Shown here one piece after another: positions 1 through 9,381 of a DNA stretch of 49,536 nucleotides; position 1 is the first letter of the stretch; every line of letters starts with the position of its first letter. Under the pieces are notes generated by a model. That model searched no databases. It was not told the DNA's origin and worked only from the letters and a program-made list of their open reading frames with translations. Location: the NCBI GenBank assembly GCA_905182485.1, contig CAJJBO010000032.1:1-49536 (forward strand). The letters run 5' to 3'. Made by a program: the position numbers and the translations under genes. Source of the stretch: an uncultured Luminiphilus sp. Lineage in GTDB: Bacteria; Pseudomonadota; Gammaproteobacteria; Pseudomonadales; Halieaceae.

Positions 1-643
1 TAAACAGTGGGCTGACCCCGTGACGGGATCTTCAGGCACGTCGTAATGGGGCGCGAACATTCTGGACACAAAGTCGAACTTGTGCCCGGCATGTTCGACC
101 AATAACGCAGTGCTCAGCGATCGCAGCCAAGGCCGCGATATTCGGCTTTAACGTCTGCACAGACGTCTCGCCGTCTAATTCATAGAGTATTTGCCATGGC
201 TCGTCGCAAGGACGGACCGCCGACACAACTCGAGCCCCTAACGCGGCCTCAAGCCCCGCTTCCACTGTATGCGACTCATATTCAACGGCAGGCAAATCCA
301 GTGTCAACCGATCACCTTGCGGTTGCGCGTGAAGCAGCCCTCGAAAACGGGTCTGAAAAGAGAGCGTTTCGGCCGACACCTGCATCTCACGCAGTAAAAC
401 GTGCGCCGTGGCGAGCGTGGCGTGACCACACAACGGCACCTCCTCTACCGGCGTAAACCATCTGAGCTCAAAGGTGCTCGCCGCAACGGGGACAAAAAAA
501 GCGGTCTCTGACAAATTGTGCTGTGCCGCCAACGCCTGAAGTTGATGATCTGGCAACCAGTGATCCAATGGCATGACTGCAGCGGGATTGCCACCAAAAG
601 GCAGATCCGTAAACGCGTTCACAATGTAATACGGCAAACTCAT
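1..643 (-). CDS. PhzF family isomerase-like protein, 3' end outside window, frameshifted
   Basis: The N-terminus ([20 protein letters not shown]) and the block LSETAFFV followed by [20 protein letters not shown] are typical of the PhzF (phenazine biosynthesis-like) family, whose members are cytosolic cofactor-free isomerases/epimerases of about 260-300 aa. I start at the ATG at 643; a longer frame to 688 adds 15 residues unlike the family. Near 105-118 the frame breaks after AALAAIAEH. The next frame continues as [20 protein letters not shown] and then DPVTGSAHC, the conserved second-half motif, up to the window edge. The family call is safe; the substrate is unknown. The gene is followed on the same strand by nothing visible and preceded, about 90 bp away, by a transaminase, so a joint amino-acid role is possible but only inferred. 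The frameshift looks like an indel error. Confidence 0.85.
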
Positions 644-733
644 TAGCGATCCCTTAGCCTTGCCAGAGCATGCGACGCCTGCGCACATTAGTCCCAGTGA
701 AGCTCTCTTTCGCAGTGACCTCGATCATACCGC

Positions 734-2054
734 TTACGCCAATTCGTCTAGCGTTTCCGCTAGCGCCTCGACCAGCGAGGTCATCTGCTCTCGCTGCATG
801 ACAAAGTGCGGCGCGAGTTGAATCGTATCTCCCTCCGTAGCGCACTAAGAATCCTTTTTCCCAGAGACGCATGCCCACCTCGAAGGGACGTCGCAATGGC
901 TCGCCAGGATACGGTGCCAGTGTGATCGCTCCGGCAAACCCATAATTTCTCACATCGGTGACATGGGGCTTTCCGGCGATGCCATCGTGCAATAACGCCT
1001 CCCAAAATGGTGCTTCCTGCGCCACACGCGCAGGCAACTCATCACGCACCAATATGTCGAGGGCAGCGATACCCGCCGCACAGGCGACCGGGTGTCCGGA
1101 GTAGGTGTACCCGTGGGCAAACTCAAGCGCATAGTCCGGTCCGCCGTGGGCCATGAAGGTGTCATAAATTTCAGCCGTCGCGACCACCGCCCCCATGGGA
1201 ACGGCGCCATTCGTGATTTGCTTGGCGAGATTTAAAATATCGGGCGTCACGCCAAATGCTTCGGCGCCAGTGTAAGCCCCATACGACCCAATCCTGGTAA
1301 TCACCTCATCAAAAATCAACAAGATATCGTTGCGATCGCAGAGCGCTCGTAATCGTTGCAAATAACCAACGGGGGGCGGAATCACTCCGGCTGATCCTGC
1401 CATCGGCTCGACAATCACGGCTGCGATGGTGGAGGCGTCATGCAAGGTGATCAGTTCAGACAATTCATCTGCAAGATACGCACCGTGCTCGGGCATACCG
1501 CGACAAAATTGATTTTCAGGAAGCATCGTGTGCCGAAGGTGGTCCGACTTCTAAAGAACGCCGATACCGCCGGTCGCCGTCCGACCGATACCGCCGACCG
1601 CCGTCCCGCCATAATTCACACCGTGATAGCCCTTTTGCCGTCCAATGAAGCGGGTCTTGGCGGGTTGCCCCTTGAGGCGCCAATAGGCCCGTGCCATTTT
1701 GAGCGAGGTATCGGCGGATTCAGAGCCGGAGTTGGTATAGAACACATAGTCCAGCCCCTCTGGCATGAGCGCTTTTAAACGATTGGCCAGCTCAAAAGCC
1801 GTGGGATGCCCAAACTGAAAAGGCGGACAAAAATCAAGCGTCTCAATTTGGTGGGCAACCGCTTTTGAGACTTCTGGATGACCATGCCCCAGCCCGGAGG
1901 TCCACAGTCCAGAATGGCCGTCAAGAATCTGCCGACCCTGATCATCAGTGAACCAGACACCCTTTGCGCCCACAATGATCCTGGGGTCACGTTTAAACTG
2001 ACGATTGCCGGTATATGGCATCCAGTAAGCATCTAGCGATAACGTGTCGGACAT
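734..2054 (-). pseudogene. Class III omega-amino acid:pyruvate aminotransferase, disrupted
   Basis: PLP-dependent class III transaminase resembling omega-amino acid (beta-alanine):pyruvate transaminases, about 440 aa. Visible landmarks are the N-terminal YWMPYTGNRQFKRDPR, SGLWTSGLGHGHPEV, YTNSGSESADTSLKMAR, VEPMAGSAGVIPPP, FDEVITRIGSYGAY and NLAKQITNGAVPMGAV, with the PLP lysine in the last. It is broken twice. A TAG at 1551-1553 interrupts the frame after a garbled GGIGRTATGGIG stretch, yet the same frame resumes as KSDHLRHTMLPENQF. Near 832-838, after GFLVRYGG, the frame slips: the conserved end DTIQLAPHFVMQREQMTSL is read in the next frame and stops at 734-736. Removing these defects restores a normal family protein, so sequencing error is likely; true decay cannot be excluded. 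Upstream of the phzF-like gene on the same strand. Confidence 0.85.
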
Positions 2055-2174
2055 ACTTCCCCCCCATTCGCCGCGTAGTGTAACCCCTAAATCGACATCG
2101 CTAACTCACCCTTTTGGGATAGACAGCGCGTCCCGAAACAGTTAGAACAGAACTCTTATTATTGGAGGTTAATC

Positions 2175-2639
2175 ATGACGGCCAAATCCTTGGTAGCACT
2201 GCTCGCCCTACTCGTTTCATTGTCGAGCGCAGTCTCGGCACACATCGAAAAAACAGAGCCCCTGCAGTCGTTACGACAATCCTATTTCGCGCTGTTAGGG
2301 ATGACTTTCGCACCGATGGGGGACATGGTGAAAGGCAAAATAGAATGGGACGCCACCCGCTTCTCTGCGTGGGCAGATGACTTGCATCACGCTTCACAAT
2401 CGCGACGATGAGGGCGAGCTCGACCACCGGCACGAGGCACCACTCGAGCCAAACCCAATATCTGGTCCAACATGGACGACTTCCAAAGCAAACTGGATGA
2501 CTTTCGTGCTGCCACCGCCAGCCTTGCCGAGATCGCGACTGAGGGTGACCCGGGGAGCAGCCGAGAGCAATTTGTGGCAACGGGCGGCACGTGCAAGGCC
2601 TGTCACGACGAATACAAATCGAAGGACTATCTTTACTAG
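2175..2639 (+). pseudogene. Cytochrome c' precursor, two compensating frameshifts
   Basis: Secreted c-type cytochrome of the cytochrome c' family (four-helix bundle, haem at the C-terminus). Residues 1-22 form a Sec signal peptide (SLVALLALLVSLSSAVSA). The first half contains the family pattern FAPMGDMVKGKIEWDATRF. The C-terminal part reads PNIWSNMDDFQSKLDDFRAA and ends with the haem motif CKACH followed by DEYKSKDYLY. In between, an in-frame TGA at 2409 cuts the frame. The intervening 40 bp read sensibly in another frame (IATMRASSTT), so there is one indel near 2400 and a compensating one near 2440. A strong ribosome binding site (GGAGG, 2163-2168 region) precedes the ATG. The adjacent gene on the other strand is a b-type cytochrome, a common partner of cytochrome c'. 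Confidence 0.85.
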
Positions 2640-2876
2640 ACTTAACTGAGGGGCTCTCCACTACGCGCCCTCTTTACTGAGCGCCTTCTTCGCCAGCACT
2701 CAGTCCCGTTGCGTTTTATGTAATAGGACCCCTCTCATTGAATGGGTTCTTTATTGTGAGAGGCCCTGGGGCTGCCTGGGGCTAAAACTCACTGCGTTTA
2801 GCCATCATCGCAGTGTCCAGTACCGCGACGCCTCGCGTTGACCACGAGCGGCCCTTCAGTGCGTCAACCCTGCCCC

Positions 2877-3521
2877 TTAGTAATAACTCGGCGCCTCAGG
2901 CGCAATGCTAATGAGCCACAAGAGCGTCAGGCCAATCGTCGCCGCCATCAGCGCCGCCAACCACAGTGGTTTAGGTCGAGTCTCGCTGACTTTATAGCTC
3001 GATCGACCGCGGACCATGGCTTGGATCAGCGGCTGTTTTTTTCGCCACTGGTACCAAATGACAGCAAGCAAGTGCAGCGCAATGAGTCCCTGCAGAAGCA
3101 TCCAGTTCAGCGCGTGCCATTCGGTCAACGTACCCGACCAATCTCCCGCCCAGTAGGCAAAAGGCGCCTCAAATAAAATATCGTCTTGACTAAACAAACC
3201 TGAAGCAGCCTGCGTGATCAGTAAGGTGAGCAATGCCAACACTGACAACGCACCCAGTGGATTGTGTCCCGCATAGCGCTGGCCCGAGCGAAGGTAGCTC
3301 ATAATCGCGCGCGGCCCCGCCACAAAAGCGTTAAAACGGCTGGGTTGGCTCCCGAACCACCCCCACAGAACGCGCGTCAGGACGAGGCAGAGAATGCTGC
3401 AGCCTACCCACTGATGAATGGTCATTTCGCCTTGCTCGCCACTCCACCACATGACACCCACCGCCACCACCAAGTACCAGTGAATGATCCGCACAGATGC
3501 ATCCCAAATCGGATAATGCAT
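2877..3521 (-). CDS. Cytochrome b561-family di-haem membrane protein
   Basis: A 214-residue integral membrane protein of the prokaryotic cytochrome b561 / Ni-Fe-hydrogenase-type cytochrome b family (PF01292 type). It starts with the family pattern PIWDASVRIIHWYLV. His14 in the first transmembrane segment, His36 near the second, and histidines in EWHALNW and ALHLLAVIWYQW are candidate haem ligands. Four main helices are followed by an extra hydrophobic C-terminal helix (PLWLAALMAATIGLTLLWLI). In the family these proteins pass electrons from quinol or to a periplasmic c-type cytochrome. The gene faces the cytochrome c' gene tail to tail and lies 14 bp downstream of the M20 amidohydrolase on its own strand. 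The redox partnership is inferred from proximity. Confidence 0.85.
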   Translation of the reverse strand: MHYPIWDASVRIIHWYLVVAVGVMWWSGEQGEMTIHQWVGCSILCLVLTRVLWGWFGSQPSRFNAFVAGPRAIMSYLRSGQRYAGHNPLGALSVLALLTLLITQAASGLFSQDDILFEAPFAYWAGDWSGTLTEWHALNWMLLQGLIALHLLAVIWYQWRKKQPLIQAMVRGRSSYKVSETRPKPLWLAALMAATIGLTLLWLISIAPEAPSYY

Positions 3522-3535
3522 AAAATTTGACTCAG

Positions 3536-4861
3536 TCAGTCGCCCAGTAACGCCAGCAAGGCGGTCACCGAGGCCTCAACGCCCAGCGTCACTGAGGCAT
3601 CGGGTTCAATTTTAAACAGTGGCGAATGATGAGAGGGAACCGGTTCTCCGCCTGCCCTTTCCCGCGCAAAGTCGGCAGCAGGCGTGCCGCCCACGGCGAA
3701 ATACAGGCTGGGGATATAGGGATCCACCGTAAAAACAGGGAAATCCTCGGCACCCATTCCCAAGCGTTCCCCCGAGAACACGGTTCCGGCGCCAAAATGA
3801 TCGTCCCACACCGCCATGATCCGCTCCGTAAGCGCTTTATCGTTTAGCGTCGGGGGCACGCTCTCATTCGAGACAATGACGGTCGGTAAACGACCCTCGG
3901 GAAGCCCTGCAACGCGGCCCATGTTTTCCGCCACCCTGCGGATACCATCCAGTAGCAAGGTACGATCCGCGGCCGACTCACTGCGAACGGTCAGCTGCAA
4001 GTGAGCCAAATCGGAAATAATGTTGTGCTTGGTACCACTATGGAAGGCACCCACCGTGATCACGCCCGGCCGCCGTGGCGGCAAACTGCGGCTAACAACC
4101 GTCTGCAGTCCCATGACAATCTGAGAGCCCAAGACAATCGGATCAATCCCTCTGTGAGGCGATGCCCCATGTGCACCGACCCCCGGTATATAAATATCGA
4201 CGGTATCAGCACCAGAATAGGGCGAGTCCGTCGACGCACCCACCGACGAGGTGAGTTTTGCTTCGCCATGAAATGCCATCGCGTAGTCGGGTTGCCCAAA
4301 GCGCTCCCAGAGATTGTCTGCTCGCATCGCCGCTGCTCCCATTACCCGCTCCTCCGCAGGCTGCCCGATCAGCATCAATGTGCCGCGCCATTGATCTCGC
4401 TTTGCCGCCATTAACTCAGCTGTCCCCACGAGACTCGTGATATGCACATCGTGACCGCAGGCATGCATCACGAAGACTTCGTCACCATTCGGGTCAACCT
4501 GTTTGGCTTGCGAGGCATACAATAAGCCCGATTTTTCTTCTACCGGCAAACCGTCCATGTCAGCTCTAAACATGACCAGTGGGCCTTCGCCATTTTCCAT
4601 CAGCGCCACAATGCCAGTCCCTCCCACACCCCGATGCACCGTGAATCCCAATAAGGCGAGCTCATCAGCGAGTCGCGCCGAAGTTTGATGCTCCATGGTC
4701 GACAGTTCTGGATTCTGATGAAAATACAGAAACAGATCTTTGAGCTTTGATTGGTATATTAATTCCACCTCCTGCGCCAAGGAATCAGCATGGGCCGTGG
4801 TCTGCATGCCGCACGACAGCAACAGACACAGGAGGATAAAAACACGATGTAGCTGGGTCAT
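3536..4861 (-). CDS. Secreted M20 family amidohydrolase / carboxypeptidase
   Basis: M20D-type metallo-amidohydrolase, the family of aminoacylases, IAA-amino acid hydrolases and similar enzymes, which remove the acyl group from N-acyl amino acids. Metal-ligand motifs are visible: MFRADMDGLPVEE, HACGHDVH at about residues 133-140, PAEER, LGMGAEDFPVF, and the C-terminal HHSPLF. The central lid domain contains GAHGASPHRGIDPI. A Sec signal peptide (HRVFILLCLLLSCGMQTTAHA) marks it as periplasmic, which is usual for this subgroup in marine bacteria. I chose the ATG at 4861; a GTG three codons earlier is also possible. At 441 aa it is of normal length and undisturbed. The specific substrate cannot be read from sequence. 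Confidence 0.9.
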   Translation of the reverse strand: MTQLHRVFILLCLLLSCGMQTTAHADSLAQEVELIYQSKLKDLFLYFHQNPELSTMEHQTSARLADELALLGFTVHRGVGGTGIVALMENGEGPLVMFRADMDGLPVEEKSGLLYASQAKQVDPNGDEVFVMHACGHDVHITSLVGTAELMAAKRDQWRGTLMLIGQPAEERVMGAAAMRADNLWERFGQPDYAMAFHGEAKLTSSVGASTDSPYSGADTVDIYIPGVGAHGASPHRGIDPIVLGSQIVMGLQTVVSRSLPPRRPGVITVGAFHSGTKHNIISDLAHLQLTVRSESAADRTLLLDGIRRVAENMGRVAGLPEGRLPTVIVSNESVPPTLNDKALTERIMAVWDDHFGAGTVFSGERLGMGAEDFPVFTVDPYIPSLYFAVGGTPAADFARERAGGEPVPSHHSPLFKIEPDASVTLGVEASVTALLALLGD

Positions 4862-5024
4862 GATGCGCACTCGAAGGTCGATAGTTAAATGCGATAATAC
4901 CCCATTAGCGCGCTGTCAAAGGGCTTTACGCGTTGCAGATTCATGGCAGTCGGGTTAGTGTCCTCTCGCGCTGCAGAGTGCGCTGAATCAAATATCCGCC
5001 GGCACGGAAATGGAACAACACTGA

Positions 5025-5546
5025 GTGAATAGCGAAGAAATCAAAGCCCGCTTTGGCAGTTATCATGTGGATGTGCTTGAGCAAGATCAGACAAGCCGTT
5101 TCGCAAACTTATACAGCATTCATGACGGCGTGGCGGTGTGTCGCACGCTGGCGATCACGCGCTTCTCTCAGCCTATTAGGCCCGCACTTAAGGACGCGGA
5201 CAAGCAAATAAGAGCCGGACACAGTATCGGTAATACGTTACAGCAGGCCGGTCTGTTGATGTCGCGAGAAGTCATCATCGAAGCCAGAACGCCCTGTGGT
5301 CAGCAATTCTCGACGTTATGCGCCCAGACGGTGCTGGTGGACTCGCCCGTTTACCTGCGGGTTTACCGGCTTCATGCCGGTACGGAGCCACAAAAGCTGA
5401 CCCCCTACGCCATTATCGCCGAGGCACATCACCCCGAGCACACCGCGGTGCATGCCGGACTCAGGTCCCTCAGCGACCTCGACGCCTCACAGTGGGAATC
5501 CGACGCCAAATGGTCAGTCGATGCGTTACTACAAGCTCTCGCTTAA
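5025..5546 (+). CDS. Hypothetical protein, 173 aa
   Basis: An open frame of 173 codons starting at GTG 5025; the nearby ATG at 5010 leads to an immediate stop. The protein is soluble, without signal peptide or membrane segments, and has a plausible mixed alpha/beta composition. It contains stretches such as VCRTLAITRF, AGHSIGNTLQQAGL and PVYLRVYRLHAG. I do not recognise the family. It stands alone between the M20 amidohydrolase (divergent) and the DUF442 gene (convergent). Codon use matches its neighbours and the frame is long for chance, so I treat it as a real gene. Confidence 0.6.
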   Translation: MNSEEIKARFGSYHVDVLEQDQTSRFANLYSIHDGVAVCRTLAITRFSQPIRPALKDADKQIRAGHSIGNTLQQAGLLMSREVIIEARTPCGQQFSTLCAQTVLVDSPVYLRVYRLHAGTEPQKLTPYAIIAEAHHPEHTAVHAGLRSLSDLDASQWESDAKWSVDALLQALA

Positions 5547-5578
5547 ACCACTATCCCTTAGGTTAGGGCCAGCTTCCT

Positions 5579-5598
5579 AGTGGACCCTTGCGTCCACT
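5579..5598. terminator. Hairpin between convergent genes
   Basis: A 7-bp perfect stem (AGTGGAC / GTCCACT) with a 6-nt loop sits between two convergent genes. There is no clear T-run on either side, so it is a weak candidate for a bidirectional terminator. Confidence 0.3.
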
Positions 5599-5620
5599 GT
5601 TCTGCAAGCTCGGTACGTTG

Positions 5621-6022
5621 TTATCGGACCGCTGCCATGCTCAGGTCAAAACCGATGCCGCGCGCCACGGCGATGGCATCGGCCCTGCCCCCCTCGTCTC
5701 TCGACAATATCCATAAATTGGCACAGCGTGTGCCTGAGCGACAATACGCCAAGACCTTCTGATTGGGGTCATCAAAGAGCGCCCCCAACCCCTCGAGGTC
5801 GGCGCCGGGAAAATTCATCACACCCACGGGATACCGAATAAACAATACCTCGGCTTCATGGCAGGCTGCTTCCATCTCGTCCATCCCTGCCTGACCCGGC
5901 GACTCGCCATCCGGTCGGTTACACACCACGGTGGTAAAACCCTGAGCAGCCAGGCCTCCAATATCCTGAGGCGTGATCTGCGCTGCCACAGACAGCGATT
6001 CGGTCAATTTATACACTGACAT
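5621..6022 (-). CDS. DUF442 / TIGR01244 family sulfurtransferase-phosphatase-like protein
   Basis: A 133-residue cytosolic protein of the DUF442 (beta-lactamase hydrolase-like N-domain, TIGR01244) family. It opens with LTESLSVAAQITPQDIGGLAAQGFTTVVCNRPDGE in substance, and the active-site loop is YCRSGTRC, with a nucleophilic cysteine in a CxxGxR loop of rhodanese / tyrosine-phosphatase type. The family is often linked to sulfide metabolism or fused to a persulfide dioxygenase-like domain; here it is a stand-alone domain of full family length. It is 30 bp downstream of purC on the same strand and may simply be co-transcribed. Confidence 0.85.
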   Translation of the reverse strand: MSVYKLTESLSVAAQITPQDIGGLAAQGFTTVVCNRPDGESPGQAGMDEMEAACHEAEVLFIRYPVGVMNFPGADLEGLGALFDDPNQKVLAYCRSGTRCANLWILSRDEGGRADAIAVARGIGFDLSMAAVR

Positions 6023-6052
6023 CTGTTTACCTTTTCAAGTTGAGCACTGCGC

Positions 6053-7150
6053 TCATTGCGCAATACCAAAATCCTCAGCGAGGACCGCCATCATACTTTC
6101 TAAGGGCTGGTTGGGCACCTCAACCGGCGCCCCGATAATACGCTCCGCCAAGGAGAGGTAAATCTCAGATAAACTTCTCAACATGCCCGCCGGTAATGCA
6201 TGTGACTGAGCGAGCCGCTGGCGCTCTTCGAATCGGCGGTGATCTAATAATAAATCGGGATCATTCACATGGTGCAGCAGTGCCTGCCGGAACTCTTCTT
6301 TGCTGTTTTCCACGACGCTACCTGCGCGATAGGCGACGCCATCCCAAATTCTCGACGAATCAGGCGTGCCGACCTCGTCCATATAAATCAGCGTATCCCG
6401 GCCCTGTTCATCACGAGCATAGCCAAACTCAAACTTGGTGTCGACCAGCATCAAATCCAATGGGTTCAACCGATCCGCAATGAGCGCCACGCCCTCCCTC
6501 AACAGACGTTCATAATGACCCACATCGCTCTGGGATTGAAACCCAAACGCCTGCCAATGGGTGAGCAGCTGTGCTCTGGACACATTGGTATCGTCGGCTT
6601 CCGGCACCCCCTCAAGGCCCCGCATAACGCCCTTTGTCGAAGGGGTTAACAAAGTCTCTCTCAGCCTTTGATCACGGTGTAACCCATCAGGCAGCTCGAT
6701 ACCGCAAAACAGGCGTTCCCCGCGCTCATAAGCGCGCCACATTGAGCCCGTAATAAAACGTCGCGCAATGGCCTCCACGAGCACAGGTCTAGCACGCTGC
6801 ACAATCCACACGAGTGGGTGAGGCACCTCTAGGATGTGGCTGCGCGCTAACCCCGCTTGCTTGAACTCACTGAACCAAAATTGTGAAATGGCATTCAGTG
6901 CGGCTCCCTTTCCAGGGACGCCCGCCAAACCCTCGTCGCCATGCCAAATACAGTCAAAGGCCGAGATACGATCACTGATCACCATGACGGCTAACTCGGC
7001 GTCAGCCGCTACCGGATATCCTCTGTCGGCAATCAGACGCGCACTATCCTCCGGCGTCAGCCAGTAAACTGAGCGCACTTTCCCTGAGTGCACCGGCCCG
7101 CTGCAGCGAATGGGCAGCGAATCGTTGACTGCGAGGACCTCTGAATCCAA
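6053..7150 (-). CDS. purC: Phosphoribosylaminoimidazole-succinocarboxamide synthase (long form)
   Basis: SAICAR synthase, purine biosynthesis step 8: it condenses CAIR with aspartate using ATP. The family is recognised from [65 protein letters not shown] and [15 protein letters not shown], which include the nucleotide- and CAIR-binding elements. At 365 aa this is the long form found in many Vibrio/Alteromonas-like gammaproteobacteria rather than the short (about 237 aa) E. coli-type enzyme. It begins with TTG at 7150, preceded by an AAGGA site; no closer ATG gives the conserved N-terminus. The gene is transcribed away from the TonB receptor gene, with about 100 bp of shared upstream region. 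Confidence 0.95.
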   Translation of the reverse strand: MDSEVLAVNDSLPIRCSGPVHSGKVRSVYWLTPEDSARLIADRGYPVAADAELAVMVISDRISAFDCIWHGDEGLAGVPGKGAALNAISQFWFSEFKQAGLARSHILEVPHPLVWIVQRARPVLVEAIARRFITGSMWRAYERGERLFCGIELPDGLHRDQRLRETLLTPSTKGVMRGLEGVPEADDTNVSRAQLLTHWQAFGFQSQSDVGHYERLLREGVALIADRLNPLDLMLVDTKFEFGYARDEQGRDTLIYMDEVGTPDSSRIWDGVAYRAGSVVENSKEEFRQALLHHVNDPDLLLDHRRFEERQRLAQSHALPAGMLRSLSEIYLSLAERIIGAPVEVPNQPLESMMAVLAEDFGIAQ

Positions 7151-7250
7151 TTTCTTTTCCTTACCGACTTGGCTTACGCCACAGTTTTGCCCAAAATACG
7201 CGCCGTTGTCACGATCTACGTGACGTGTGTTACCTCACAGGATGTTTTTA

Positions 7251-9338
7251 ATGCGAATCTCCCCTCTCTTGCTTACCCCGCGGCTGACGCCGCTCCTCGC
7301 TGCTTATTTAAGTGCCATGAGTACAGTGGGTAGTGCGCAGCAATATGACGCTGAAAAGGATGAAGCGACGAACCCTGAGGAAGTGGAGACCGTTATCGTG
7401 ACCGCCCGTCGCACTGACGAGGCTGGATTCGATCTGGCGACGTCATGGGCAGTCCTCGACCAAGCCAGTATTGAGCGCGTGGCCGCCCAGCATAGCAACC
7501 AACTATTCAATCGCGTCTCAGGCGCTTGGGTGAGCCGCGGCAATGGACAAGAGTCTTTGGTGTCATTGCGCTCTCCCGTGTTAACGGGTGCCGGAAGCTG
7601 TGGTGCGTTCATGACCGCACAGGACGGCATCAGCATGCGGTCGCCCGGTTTTTGCAACGTCAATCAACTGTTCGACGCCAATCTACTGCAAGCCGGTCGC
7701 GTTGAAGTCTTGAAGGGACCCGGCGCGGTGGTGTTTGGCTCAAACGCGCTGTACGGCATTATCAACGTGGTCACGCGGTCTGTCGGCAACACACCCAATC
7801 AGGTTCGTGTCGAGGGGGGCTCACGAGATTACTATCGCGTCTCAGCCAGTGGGGCTGTTGGCAGTGGCATCGCCCTGTCAGCGCAAACCAGCCAATACGG
7901 TGGGTATCAAGACGCCTCGGGCTATGATCAGCAAAAGGCAACGCTGCGTATCGACCAAGAATGGGGTAACTGGCGCGTCGATGGTGCGCTTGAAGGCAGT
8001 CAGCTGGACCAAGAAACGGCGGGCTATATTCGAGGCTTTGAAGCCTATGAGGACGATCAGGCCCGCAAGGAAAATCCCAATCCTGAAGCTTATCGGAACG
8101 CCTGGTCTGGCAGAGGCCATATCGGCCTAACGCGCGACTGGGGCGATTCATCCGAGCTCACTATCCGCCCTTTTTGGCGCAGTAACAGCATGACCTTCTT
8201 GCAACATTATTTACCGTGGCAAGCCACCGAGACCAATCGTCACCATAGCTTGGGTGTGCAGGTGTCTGCGCGCGGAACACACAATGCGTTGAGCTGGCTC
8301 GTCGGAATTGATGCGGACCACACGGAAGGCGCACTCGTTGAAAATCAGGCCGACTTTTTTAGCCCCAATCAACCAGACGGTATTCACTATGATTACGACG
8401 TCGATGCCGACACGGTGGCCGCCTTTACGCATCTTGATTGGTCACTCACTGAGCGATGGCAACTTGGTGCCGGCATCAGATTGGAAGACACCCGATACGA
8501 CTATGCCAATAATGCGTCAGACGGCGCGGTTTGCGCACCCACAGCGAGCGCCTGCCGGTTTTATCGACCTGCTGACAGAAAGGATAATTTCAGAGATTGG
8601 ACAGGCAACCTATCCGTCAGTCATCACACCGACACGACAACGGTTTACGGCCAGGTGGCGCGTGGCTTCAGAGCACCGCAAACGACCGAGCTCTATCGAC
8701 TGCAAGCGGGTCAAACTGTTGCCGAAATCGATTCAGAAGAAGCCGAGAGCGTCGAGCTCGGTGTCCGCGGCGCCGTCAGTTCCTTGTCTTATGATCTGAG
8801 CGTTTACTGGACCACCAAAGAGAATGTCATTTTTCAGGACCGCGATCGTTTCAATGTATCCGGTGCTGAAACGACTCATCGCGGCGTCGAATTGGCAGCA
8901 AGCTGGCGCCTCTCTCCCACCTGGGCCGTCAGCGGCAATGCCAGTTATGCCCGACATCGTTACAACAGCGACATTCAATTGCTGGGATCTCGCGGCAGCA
9001 TCGACGGCAATGATATTGATACCGCCCCAAAGCATTTTGGGTCACTGCAGCTCACGGCAGACCTCGCCAATTACAACATTCCCATCACGGGGGAGCTAGA
9101 GTGGGTATGGTTGGCAAAATACTGGCTAGACCCCAACAATCAACATGAGTACGAGGGGCACGATTTGTTAAATCTGCGTGCTTCCTGGCAAATCACCCAA
9201 GCCGTCGCCGTGTCGCTGGTCGCGACCAACTTGCTCGACGAGGGCTATGCGGAACGCGCTGACTATGGATTTGGAAGCTATCGTTATTTCGTGGGTGAAC
9301 CGAGAAGCGCCGTACTGGGCATCACCTTCGCGTTATAG
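7251..9338 (+). CDS. TonB-dependent outer membrane receptor
   Basis: A 695-residue TonB-dependent receptor. After a Sec signal peptide ending near TVGSAQQ comes the TonB box region EVETVIVTARR. The plug domain contains VLDQASIERV, GISMRSPGFCNVNQ and RVEVLKGPGAVVFGSNALYG, the hallmark plug motif. A long beta-barrel rich in alternating aromatic residues follows, ending with FVGEPRSAVLGITFAL. Two cysteines in the plug (GAGSCGAF and SPGFCN) may form a disulfide. I start at ATG 7251, which has AGGA eight bases upstream; GTG 7227 and ATG 7242 are less likely. The ligand cannot be told from sequence, and I see no Fur box in the 100 bp upstream. Confidence 0.92.
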   Translation: MRISPLLLTPRLTPLLAAYLSAMSTVGSAQQYDAEKDEATNPEEVETVIVTARRTDEAGFDLATSWAVLDQASIERVAAQHSNQLFNRVSGAWVSRGNGQESLVSLRSPVLTGAGSCGAFMTAQDGISMRSPGFCNVNQLFDANLLQAGRVEVLKGPGAVVFGSNALYGIINVVTRSVGNTPNQVRVEGGSRDYYRVSASGAVGSGIALSAQTSQYGGYQDASGYDQQKATLRIDQEWGNWRVDGALEGSQLDQETAGYIRGFEAYEDDQARKENPNPEAYRNAWSGRGHIGLTRDWGDSSELTIRPFWRSNSMTFLQHYLPWQATETNRHHSLGVQVSARGTHNALSWLVGIDADHTEGALVENQADFFSPNQPDGIHYDYDVDADTVAAFTHLDWSLTERWQLGAGIRLEDTRYDYANNASDGAVCAPTASACRFYRPADRKDNFRDWTGNLSVSHHTDTTTVYGQVARGFRAPQTTELYRLQAGQTVAEIDSEEAESVELGVRGAVSSLSYDLSVYWTTKENVIFQDRDRFNVSGAETTHRGVELAASWRLSPTWAVSGNASYARHRYNSDIQLLGSRGSIDGNDIDTAPKHFGSLQLTADLANYNIPITGELEWVWLAKYWLDPNNQHEYEGHDLLNLRASWQITQAVAVSLVATNLLDEGYAERADYGFGSYRYFVGEPRSAVLGITFAL

Positions 9339-9381
9339 GGCGCAGCGCGAGCTGCGAATTAGGAACGCCAAACAAGCGACC

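Noticed and set aside
2409-2411. TGA in cytochrome c' read as selenocysteine
   Set aside because: The surrounding 40 bp make sense in another frame, so two compensating indels explain it. There is no selenocysteine at this place in the family.
2735-2762. Terminator between cytochrome c' and cytochrome b
   Set aside because: The CCTCTCA / TGAGAGG stem is only 7 bp with a loop near 19 nt and no T-run.
7771-8151. Antisense frames across the TonB receptor gene
   Set aside because: Arg/Pro-rich mirror frames of a long, clearly coding plus-strand gene.
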